Source of the DNA: Patiria miniata
Taxonomy: Eukaryota; Echinodermata; Asteroidea; Valvatida; Asterinidae
Direction of reading: 5' to 3'
Assembly (NCBI RefSeq): GCF_015706575.1
Contig: NW_024037056.1
Coordinates: forward strand, 10,429,176 to 10,493,175
Length of the DNA: 64,000 nt
The first letter of the stretch is position 1. Each line of letters starts with the position of its first letter. The position numbers were made by a program, and so were the translations under genes. Below, piece by piece: positions 52,610 through 61,768 of the stretch. The notes under the pieces are model-generated. The model was not told the DNA's origin. It was given only the letters and a program-made list of their open reading frames with translations, and searched no databases.

Positions 52610-54100
52610 AACATGTAATGCAAATTTCTAAAACCCTGTAGACCAATATTGCGTGATAAGTCGGCTTTTAATACTTGTTGATATACCAGTTTTAACACTT
52701 TGGAATTATAGCAATTTATGATTTATGCTTACATGTATGTGTAATTCTTTTGCTGCACTGTGTAATAAGAGGAAAACAATTACCTGAACGATATGTAAAA
52801 TCAAGAACCTGCGTAGAAACTTACATGTACCGGTATGTTCAACATGTTAAAAGTTTACCTTTGCAATTTCCCCTGAAAAATTTCAAAACATATGCTGCAT
52901 GCAATGGGCTTTAAGCTGGTGGTAAAGTTAAGGATTTGTACTTAAAACGCTTGTCAAGGGCCTCTGACCAAATGAAAATACAGCTCTTGACATACCAATA
53001 CAAGTACAACTACGTGTGTAAAAGTACGGTGTGAAAATACTCATTTGTGAACTGCATGTTAGCAAATTTGACTCCAATTTTAGTTATTTGCATCACTATT
53101 TTTCAATCTTGACTGGAAAAATCTAGTCAGACTGACTGATATTCAGTTGCACCCAGCTGACCCTGAATGGCTAGTCAAATTTAACTGGTTTCTAGTCAAA
53201 TCTGACTACAGTAGACATGTATATTCCCAAAGCACACACATGTTCAATGGCAAATTTAGTTCCAGACAATGCCAGAGAGCGTGGACATGTGCACAGTTGA
53301 ATACTAATTTCCGGCTCATTCAACAGTGCATTAGGTACCGGTATGTCAAATTTATTTTTATTTAACTCAGTCTTAGATAGCAAAAACATTTGCACAAAAA
53401 AAAACATCAATGCACATTTCCCGTTCATTTCCCCTTCACCAATACAACCCAACCGATTCCAATCCAACAACCACTTACATTGTACACGCACTTTCCATAA
53501 CCCCATAAGTGGCCCATACAAATCCTAACAATCAATACCGACAATAGCGTATTGAACACAGACCCACAGTGGTCACTGATAGCCCAAGGGTATCTATCAA
53601 AACCCACAAGATTAGGCAGCTAAGCTCCGCTACCACTACCGTTTTTGCAATCATGTTGCTTGGACACCGGCACAATAGCGTACTACCGGTACGGTATTTT
53701 GTTCTGTTGCGACTGGTGTGCTGAAGTTCTGCCGTTTGTTATACTGCACGTACCGCTGTTGCATGTATGAAAACGTTGGCAAATTCCAGCGTTATGTAAT
53801 TGGCTATGACACAGCATTTGAAGAGCTCAGTGAATAAACCTGAAACTGTTTTCTTTTTCAAATCTCATAGCGGTACGCCAATGATCTAGGAATGGTCAAG
53901 GAGATTACAGACTAGGAGTTTTGGATCATTTCTCTGAATCATTCATTAGACATCATGGTTAATTGGCTCTGTCATGGACATTCCACTTTCTTTCATAATT
54001 GTGGAATTACCCTGCACAAGAATTTGAATGGCACATTAAGGCTTAATGAGTTAGTTTTGCGCCAAGTAAAACTCAATTGGTAATATCCGCTCCGTTCACA
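52610..54100. other. intergenic, nothing firm
   Basis: Diverse AT-rich sequence, TCTAGTCAGACTGACTGA-like motifs near 53125, ACCGGTA motifs. No exon with splice support. Confidence 0.45.
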
Positions 54101-54620
54101 AGTACCCCCTCACTGGCAAAGAGAGTACAGTTGGGGGTGACCGACTGACGCCATCTTGCCTGACTGCAATTCATTTGCCGCGAAGCGCGGCCACTGTGTG
54201 TACATTGTACAAATCCCCTGGTGTACGTGCGTCACACACAAGGCACGGTGCGCGTCAACCAGCAAAATGTCCCACTCATGGGACGTCGTTGCTAGGTAAA
54301 AGGGCGCCCTCTTTTTCGGCACACGGAGCTCATACTTGAGCTTTCTGACAGAGAAAGTTTACAAATAACAGTCGGATTTTGGACTAACCATTTATTCTAT
54401 TTCTCTTACCAAGTTTTGTACTCTTTGTACAACAAAGTTGAGTAATTTGTGTTTTTTTCTGCCTTTCTCAACAGATTGTCTTAATGTCTGCAAGATGAAC
54501 AGCAAGCAATTATCCACTATGTATGTCACGGCCGGCTGAATAACCTACTTACCGCCATGTTGGAAAGCGCCCTCCCATGCCAGACGAGTCGCGACCTGCA
54601 CCATGTAGCCTCGTACCAGG
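54100..54620. promoter_or_regulatory. candidate promoter / 5' leader region of the plus-strand gene
   Basis: GC-richer than its surroundings, with YY1-like elements: CGCCATCTTGCC near 54150 and CCGCCATGTTGG at 54552-54563. The second, read on the minus strand, is ATGGCG followed at once by GTAAGTAGG, a perfect splice donor, so a divergent minus-strand first exon is possible. Several short upstream ATGs precede the 54669 start. No TATA box is evident. Inference only. Confidence 0.3.
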
Positions 54621-54668
54621 AGCCAAGGTGACACGACTGCATGAAAGTTCAGACTGGAGAGGAGTCTG

Positions 54669-55713
54669 ATGGAGGGGTCTTTGACCTCGAGTACTGGGGA
54701 GGGGGACGATGACATGGCAAACTATTCTTCGTCCCCCTCGACAACTTCCGAAAGTCATTTCCACACTCATGCCACAGAACAAAGTTTTCAGGTTACGCCT
54801 AACACCCAAAGGCACCCAGTGGCGCATCCTCATGTAGGTAGTCCCACCCAGATGCACCCATTTCGAGAGTCACCTGTGGATGATAACGTGTTGCCAGTTC
54901 AGCCTGACGCCCAGATACGCCCAGTGGATCATGGCATTATAGGCAGTCCCACCCATAAGCACCCATTGAGAAAGTCACCCACAAATCATCAAAATGGGAA
55001 AGTTCACACCGACAATCATCTCACAAACGGCATGGAATCACCGCATTCCAAAAGCCACCCTTCAAAATCATCTTCAGAGCTTCGAAAATCCGAAAGGAGT
55101 ATTCCGGAGGATTTGCCCGTGTCAAGAAATTCTTCCTCGTCTAAGAAATTGCGAAAAAAGTCGTCCAAAAATTCATCAACTCACCAAATTTCTCCAAGGC
55201 TGAATGAAGACTCAAAAGGGATGTCCAAAGTGACATCCATTCCTAATCGGGCAGACCTTCTTAATCAGGAATCCATCCGTAATCGGGCACTTATTCATAA
55301 TCAGTCTCACTTAGACTCACTCAAATACAAGGAAGCATCTACCTACACATCCACGCCCATTTCCACCGACTCGCCCATTCCAAAAGACTCACCCGTCCAC
55401 AGACCGGCGCCCGACGCCCAGCCACCCATCGCCATGCCCAAAGTGTCGCCCACTCACAAAGCCTCTCCTACGCACAGGGCGGGGTCCCAATGTGCCACGC
55501 CCACCAAGGAGAGACACGCCCGCCGGACCCTCAATGCCAACGGGATGAAGACGGTTGCCACGGAGATGGAGGAGGCGGGGAGAACAGTTGAGAGAAGCGA
55601 GAGGATGGCTAAGATGGTCGAGAGCAGGACGCGGATGCGAGCCATCATGGAGCAGGAGATTCAACGATTATCCTTGCAAAAACGAGACGTGGTTATGAAG
55701 GATAGAGTTGTAG
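54669..55713 (+). CDS. unrecognised gene, alternative first coding exon 1a (long, disordered N-terminus)
   Basis: 348 codons plus one base. The ATG at 54669 is the first after an in-frame TGA at 54642. A possible acceptor (TTTCTCAACAG) at 54474 suggests an upstream non-coding exon. The product starts MEGSLTSSTGEGDDDMANYS and is Ser/Pro/His-rich with loose repeats of GSPTHKHPLRKSP type (GSPTQMHPFRESP, SPTHKASPTHRAG) and basic Ser/Lys clusters (SSSSKKLRKKSSKNSS). From about residue 295 it turns into a charged heptad-like helix (ATEMEEAGRTVERSERMAKM, TRMRAIMEQEIQRLSLQKR), a probable coiled coil. Donor TAG|GTGAGT at 55714, phase 1, fits exon 60218. I do not recognise the family. The disordered, phospho-site-rich look suggests a cytoskeletal or scaffold protein, which is only inference. 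Confidence 0.82.
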
Positions 55714-55737
55714 GTGAGTACATTTGCATATTTTATT

Positions 55738-55846
55738 AACCATAACCCTCCTCAGTCCTCCAAAATCAACCAGGCGGTTTTTGGAGGATTGAGGCAGTAT
55801 GCCAAAAAGTGTCGGTTGATTTTGAAGGATGCACTGTGTCGAAGTC
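55738..55846. mobile_element. fragment of a TTAACCCTAA MITE
   Basis: TTAACCATAACCCTCCTCAG, then GGAGGATTGAGGCAGTATGC and GATGCACTGTGTCGAAGTCT, as in the left third of the complete copies. It is cut off by the TTAA element that follows. Confidence 0.7.
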
Positions 55847-56368
55847 TTAAAGGGAATATTTAACATTTGCTTTTGCTGCAATTTTCAGAAATAAATGGAT
55901 TTGGAGGATTAGTATGTTATAAAATATTGTTAAACTGACTTGTTTCATGTTTTGGGCTTGTAGATGCTGAAAAAACCAAGAAAACCAATCATGTTCTTGT
56001 AGTCTGATTCCCTGACCCCACTTAAGATGAAACGAAGCAATTAATACACTTTGGGGAATTGTAAGGTCAGAGAATCAGTCTAGCAGGCTTGTACCCCTTC
56101 ACAGGTGTGTGATCAATTGCAAAGAAAAGTCAGAATAACTAAATATGAAAAATAAGAACAGTTTTTGAAAAAAAGCCAGTTTTCTCCAACGCTGGTCGGC
56201 CGACCGGCGTTGGAAAAATACAGTTTTTCTTGAAAATGTCAGCCCACCAGGAGCTACGATTTTAAAGGATGCTTTAGACTGTCAGTCGCTAATAGTTCAG
56301 TAAGGTATTTCGTGGTAATTTGATCATTTCGTTTTTTGATGTTTGCAAATGTTGTATTTTCCCTTTAA
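55847..56368. mobile_element. TTAA palindrome MITE, copy g
   Basis: TTAAAGGGAATATTTAACAT at left, AATGTTGTATTTTCCCTTTAA at right with TTAA borders. Palindrome at 56186-56213, arm CCAACGCTGGTCGG, one mismatch. It is inserted in a MITE fragment in the first intron of the plus-strand gene. Confidence 0.87.
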
Positions 56369-56513
56369 GGCTGTACCCTGCATTATTTATGTTTATAGTT
56401 GAGGCCTACGTGAACATTATACTGGATTTGAATCATCTTTTTGATAGGACATTGAGAACATCTTGGAGTTTCAGAACATTGACTGCTGAAAAATTTTGAG
56501 GGGCAATTCCAGT

Positions 56514-56830
56514 GTATTATTATTATTATTATATTTCTGGTAATAAAACCAAGGATTCCTCAAGAGCGCCCTGGGCACTGTACCGGTAGCTCGCAAGCCT
56601 GAAGAAACCTGTGGAGAGAAGACATTGAAGAAGTAGTTACAGTTTTAGAGGTGGGAGGAAAACCCCAGAAGGATATTCTGGGGAAAACCCACGGAATCAG
56701 GTAGGGACTGAAAACCCAATCCACATGTTGGCCCAGGCGGGATTCGAACCCGGGTCACAGCGGTGGAAGGCGAGGAAAGTACCGCTCCGCCAACCTGACT
56801 CTCCTGTGATGTAATGCCCGTGACATATGT
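56514..56830 (-). mobile_element. tRNA-derived SINE with (ATT)n tail
   Basis: Minus strand: head GTCAGGTTGGCGGAGCGGTA and ACCCGGGTTCGAATCCCGCC, body GGTTTTCCTCCCACCTCTAA and GGTTTCTTCAGGCTTGCGAG, tail of repeated AAT (56516-56531 on plus). The tRNA-like head is clear. The head's D-arm resembles tRNA-Ser/Leu. Confidence 0.78.
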
Positions 56831-58726
56831 ACGAGCTCAGTGAATAAACCCAAAACAAGTGCGACTGCACGATAAGCTCTGCCTGTCTTGCATGAAAGTC
56901 TTGCATGAAATGATACAATTACTCACTTGGTCGTGATTGTCAATCGAAAGAAGACTTTCCCATTTTGTCGAAAGTCACAATGCAAAATAATAGTGACCTT
57001 CATAATGTTCTGTATCCTCACTCCTAGCCCCGAGACTCGTGAAAATGACACAGGGACAGAGGCAGGGGTGATGTATAGTGACAGGTGTATAGAAGCCCCC
57101 TAACTTCCTCAGTTCATAGCGCACAAAAATACCACGTGACTATAACATTAGCACACATTTTCTTGCCCCTATTCAAACAATTTCATAAACTCATAAACAA
57201 TGTAACGAATTGTTACAAACAATTTTTGTCAAAAATTATTTTGTTTGCTTAGTTTGGACAGTTACAATTTTACAGTTTTATGGGTGAGTTAGGGGGTTGG
57301 TTTTTGGTCAAATTTTTTTTGGGGGGGACCGACCGACCGACACCCAAGTGACTTATAGAAGCTCTGTTGCCAGAGCTTAAAAATGTGTTTTTTCAAATCT
57401 TATACATCCATCATCTAATAATGGTCAAGGAGATTACAGACTAGGAGTTTGGGATCATTTCTCTGAATTAGACATCTCTGTAATGGAAATTACACTTCCT
57501 TTCGTAACGCTGGAAATTTCAAAATGTGGGCAATGTGTATGTATTTTTAATCCCTTTTTGTGATTTCTAATTGGTCACTTCATGTTATTGATTGATAGAA
57601 GCCAATTAGGCATCTGTTCTTAAGGGTCCTCTGTCTGCATTTAATTTTCTTCCTCAACTGTTTACATCTCAAACTTTGATTTACCAGACAATTCCACGAC
57701 ACCCATTAGCACCTCCACAAAAATAATCAAAGCATTTAATTCCAAACACCTAATTTACCGACTGCAAATATTTCCACAAATACCTCCCAAGCTTGCAAAA
57801 TCCTCAGCAAATATGAAAATCAATTCCTGCGTAAAGTTTCAATCAAACAGTTTGATGGGTGATGTGAATAACGGAGCTCCCCAATACAGGTAGACACCGA
57901 CTTGTCGTCTGAAAAGTTTCAGTCAACACTAACATTGCTCTCAAACAAAAAAGTCCTTTAGATTTTCCACCCCCAGTGGCTCAGACACGCATTCATGTGT
58001 TTGCGAGTATCCCAAACTGTAAACACAGACATTCTAATCCACAAAGAAAAGTCTACATGTATATTACTCAAATTTCCCCCACTAGTGTTGAGGTGGGGGG
58101 AGTATCAATTTCGTTTACTCGTTCCAAGTGGTCAAACAAGAAAGAAAGAATAGGCCGAATGTTGCACTGGTAATTGCCTAAGTATCGAATGACTGGTTTG
58201 AATCTTGTGTAAAGAGTGTTACGAATTCATACTGTACATAAATAAGCTCACGGTGTTGGGAAAGATCATTTGAAAGTTGTGCTGTGATGCTACTGCAAGC
58301 GTTTTCTGATGGCTCAGCTTGTTTGCTGTTTATTGGTGAATTTTTGGTGGGGATTGTGGAAAATGCAACTTGTGGTTCAGAGTTGGACGGGGTGGAATCT
58401 TGCTTGACTTCTGCTTGTACTAGTGTAAGCTTCATGAGCTGTAACAAAGATCTAACCAGAAGAGATGGTCACGTGGAATAAAGTTATCAAAATCGTTTCT
58501 GAAGAAAGCAGATCAGCCATCGTGTGAAGTGGAAGAGCGACATGTCGTCGGATATTTTCACAGCTAGATTCAGATGCAAAGTCTAGCGCCGTCCATCTCT
58601 TGATGCTAGCCTTTGCAGTGTTAAACTTCAGTGAACCTTTCAAGGATGCATATTAACGAACATCTGTGTGGGCTTCGAAGTTTCAAATAATGGTTGAAAA
58701 TGTGCTTTTGTGTTGGAGTACCAGTG

Positions 58727-58835
58727 TAGCGTGATTATCCGACTCCATGAAATGTGGACTCATTGGTAGTACTGCGCACGCGTGAGTACGAATACGATAC
58801 TATGCTATTTTTAGGATCGTGTCCCTTGTAGAGAG
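58727..58835. mobile_element. GGTGT-ended MITE, copy 3, partial
   Basis: AGTGTAGCGTGATTATCCGA, GAAATGTGGACTCATTGG and ACGATACTATGCTATTTTTA match 31717-31901 reversed. The far end is missing. Confidence 0.65.
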
Positions 58836-58844
58836 TTTGAGTTC

Positions 58845-58990
58845 TCCCACTGGCTACAGTGTGAATTTCTGACAATCACTATAAGCCGTAGCCAACATCC
58901 ATTTTTGGCACAGTTTAAGTCCAGCCAGTGACTACGGCTTCAATTTGTCATTGGCACACTACAGTGGATAGCCATAGCCATAGTCACATG
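58845..58990. repeat. short inverted repeat
   Basis: CACTGGCTACAGTGTGAATT and TAAGCCGTAGCC at left answer AGTGACTACGGCTTCAATTT and ACTACAGTGGATAGCC at right. It lies in the putative promoter area of exon 1b. Confidence 0.45.
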
Positions 58991-59711
58991 TGTCCAATTC
59001 AGACACAGCCATACAGTTGCTCAGCTTTAGTCCACGAAAATGTACAACACTGCCCTCTAGTGGTGAGACTTCTCCTGCTATCTTCAAAAACTTAAGAGTC
59101 AGTTTTAATAAGTGACAGCCCTGAACTTTTGTTGACGGTCCAAAGGTCGCTGGGAAATAGATTGTCGGGACGAGTAAAAAGACGAGTGGACGAAAACAAA
59201 AAGCAGTTGTCGGGCGATCCGGGAATGTGAAGAGTGCTGAAATGATTTTGCTGATAAGCGGTTTATGTTTGGGGAATTAAGTGGCAAACTGAATTCTGGG
59301 TTATAGTTTGGAGATTTGGAAAGTAGTAAGCACACTGTTGCAAGTTGATTAACATCAGTGAGCAGCCTTCTTTGCTTGATGGAGTAAATGTTGACTGTCT
59401 TCTATTGTGAATGTTAAGTTGCCGTGAAAGATTGGAATAACTGCTGAAATTTCTGTTCTGATGAAAGAAAAATGTAAAACGAAAGAAAAGTTGTCATCGG
59501 GAGCACAGGAATCGATTTGAAAGCGTTGGACAAGATGGCGAACGTGTAACCTCAGGAAGACAGTTGGTGACAGATTTGGTGAAAACTGTGATGCGGTTAC
59601 CAAAGTGATTTGAGACTTTACCAATCAAGAGTTGAACTCCTAGCGACAGAAGACTATCTGCGGCAAATTTCACCTTCTTTTTGTTGAGAATTTTGGAGAG
59701 GTGTTGTCAGT

Positions 59712-59817
59712 ATGGATGCCACTAGTAAACTTGAAATTCCTCCACCGACGCAAAGTCATTATCGCGACCACGGAGAATCCTGGAACAAATTCATCGGACT
59801 GGTTCATCATTTCTCAA
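59712..59817 (+). CDS. unrecognised gene, alternative first coding exon 1b (short)
   Basis: Not long enough to stand out as an open frame. ATG at 59712 with an in-frame TGA at 59685 upstream, 35 codons plus one base: MDATSKLEIPPPTQSHYRDH then GESWNKFIGLVHHFS, ending CAA|GTAAAT. Phase 1 is the same as exon 1a, and joining to 60218 restores an open frame (HHFSK-PESWKRDVQ). This implies a second promoter in the 58.9-59.7 kb region that makes a short isoform without the disordered N-terminus. The Trp-containing ESW motif is echoed by PESW at the start of the next exon. It rests on Kozak context, phase and donor only. Confidence 0.55.
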
Positions 59818-60217
59818 GTAAATGGCTTTGCCTCTTGACGTCAAATTAGTTTGAAATATTTTTTGACTTTGTTTTTCCTCTGTGCTTCCACAAGATTTTG
59901 GATGTAGCTGAAAATATTATTGCTTTTTTAATTTTGTAGTCAACTTTCCTAATTTGATATGTGTTTATGTGTCACGTTTAACCTTTTGGAATTATTTTTA
60001 ATTTTTCACTGTTTAAAATCTAAATCTTGCTTTGCTACTTTTTAATGAAAAACTTTAGGATTTCTATTATAAAGTCTATTTTTTTCTGTAAACTTTGTAC
60101 ATTTAAAAGGACACTACATAAAACTTGAACTTGAAGCAATTGCCAAAACGTTGTAAATTTTTTTACAAGTGCATGAATTATTAGGAAATTTATCACAATT
60201 TCCTTTTCTTTCCCCAG

Positions 60218-60365
60218 AGCCGGAATCATGGAAGCGCGACGTCCAGAAACAAATAGAAGAGGAGCTAGAGCAGCGAGTGCGAGAAGCCCTGGAGACACCG
60301 CCGCTGGAACGCATGAGACGCAACCGCCAAAAGGCTAAACTCCAACGCATCCAGAAACAACAAGC
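60218..60365 (+). CDS. unrecognised gene, exon 2: coiled-coil
   Basis: 148 bp, phases 1-2; acceptor TTTCTTTCCCCAG|AG, donor CAAGC|GTAAGT. Reads PESWKRDVQKQIEEELEQRV, REALETPPLERM and RRNRQKAKLQRIQKQQA. It is highly charged with heptad leucines and isoleucines and continues the helix begun in exon 1a. The PP in the middle should kink it. The apparent TAA stop two bases past the exon is intron. No family recognised. Confidence 0.85.
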
Positions 60366-60559
60366 GTAAGTCGGATATTGTTCCGGTATAGGTTTTTAGT
60401 ATTGCCAGAAACTTTGAAAACATTTTGGTTTTACTTGAGCGAGATGTTTGATATTTTTCATCACTAAATGTGAAGTCAACATCTTATCATTGGTTTGCAA
60501 TGAATTGGTTTTGGTTCCAGAGGTCCAGCGTGGTGTTCTCTTTATACCTATCTCCTATA

Positions 60560-61136
60560 TCTTTGAATGACTCACTGTCTGACTGACTGACTGACTGTTG
60601 CTTGTGAGCCAGGCAGTGCTGTGGTAAAGAATTACCTTGTAACGTCCATGAATGTGCTAAATTCAGCCTATTGTGTTCATAAATGCATAAATAGCCATTT
60701 TGAATCAATTCGGGCGATTCACCATGCAGAGCGCCACCAATAGTTTGCCACGGAGAGTTCATTTTTCCAATTGCATTGTGGGAGATGGTCGACAAATTCG
60801 CAGCGCGGGACATTTGAAATTGTTTGTTTTTTCCGGTCAGTAGTTTCGTAAGCGTATGATTCGAGTATATGTTTTGCCCTTTTCTTTTCTTTGTATCAAT
60901 ATGGTGATTTTTGGTAAGGCAGCAGAACGCTATGCCCCAATCTATAACAAATTAGCTCAATTGTCTACTGACACTCATTCAAATGGGCCATATTTTGTCG
61001 ACCGTAAACTTGAAAAGTTGACTCTCCATGGCAAACTCTTGGTGCGCACTGCATTGTGAATCACCCGAATTGAATAGAATTTTGTGGGCTCTGGGACCAG
61101 TGTTTCTAGACTCGTCTTGTTTTGTTTTGTTTGAAT
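60560..61136. mobile_element. inverted-repeat element with ACTGACTGAC start, copy 2
   Basis: Same 550-bp sequence as 19775-20350 (CCATGCAGAGCGCCACCAA, CATTGTGGGAGATGGTCGAC, AACAAATTAGCTCAA, CTTGTTTTGTTTTGTTTG). It ends only 36 bp before exon 3 of the plus-strand gene, so its T-rich end forms part of that exon's acceptor region. Confidence 0.78.
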
Positions 61137-61172
61137 GAGACAGCTGATTTCAATTTCTGACATCACGCACAG

Positions 61173-61768
61173 ATCCATAAGTCTCGAAGAATGTGACAGC
61201 TATGCACACACCTTGCCCAATCTACGCAACAACCTCCATCATCTCTGGGACCTGTCGGAGACCCCCTACAGCCTCGCCGACCCCCACCAGAACCGGCAGA
61301 ACCGGTTCTCGCGTCTCACCGGTAACCCGCACGCGGGGAGCCAGGGGCACGACAGCGACACCGAAGACGACGAAAGTGGGGACTCCACGGCCAACCAGAA
61401 CCAGAACAGCAGCAGTTGGCGTTTGCATCCGCTACATCACCATGACAACCGCGCCGGCGAAAACGGCGCGCCAACCACTCAGGAAAACGGTTCCTATTCC
61501 GAACCGGACTCCGACTCGGAAAAGGCCCGGACTGTCGCGGAGGTCCGCCGGAAAATGTTCCGGCAGTACACGGCCGAGGGTTTCAAAAGCGCCATCCGGA
61601 AAGGGAAGAGCCACCTTAAGAAACTCGGTAACGGAAAATACGAGGATAAGAACGGCGTCGTGCTGACCATGGACGGGCCGTTTTGGCCGCCGGAATGCGG
61701 GCCACTTTATCCAAAGCCCGAACACCAGAACTTTATTCCTCAGGAAAAAGAACTACTTGCTGATGCAG
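61173..61768 (+). CDS. unrecognised gene, exon 3: acidic linker and conserved-looking C-terminal block
   Basis: 596 bp, phases 2-1; acceptor ATCACGCACAG|ATC, donor GCAG|GTAAGA. Reads SISLEECDSYAHTLPNLRNN, then a Ser/Asp/Gln-rich disordered stretch (HDSDTEDDESGDSTANQNQN), then a basic helix (AEVRRKMFRQYTAEGFKSAI, RKGKSHLKKLG) and a compact block GKYEDKNGVVLTMDG followed by PFWPPECGPLYPKPEHQNF. The last block has conserved-domain character (Trp, Cys, Gly, Pro-rich turn) but I cannot place it. GC content is much higher than the flanks, as expected for coding sequence. The gene continues right of 64000. Confidence 0.88.

Noticed and set aside
58178-58447. 89-aa Ser/Thr/Gln-rich minus-strand frame
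   Set aside because: Inside the first intron of the plus-strand gene, on the other strand, with no splice or homology support.
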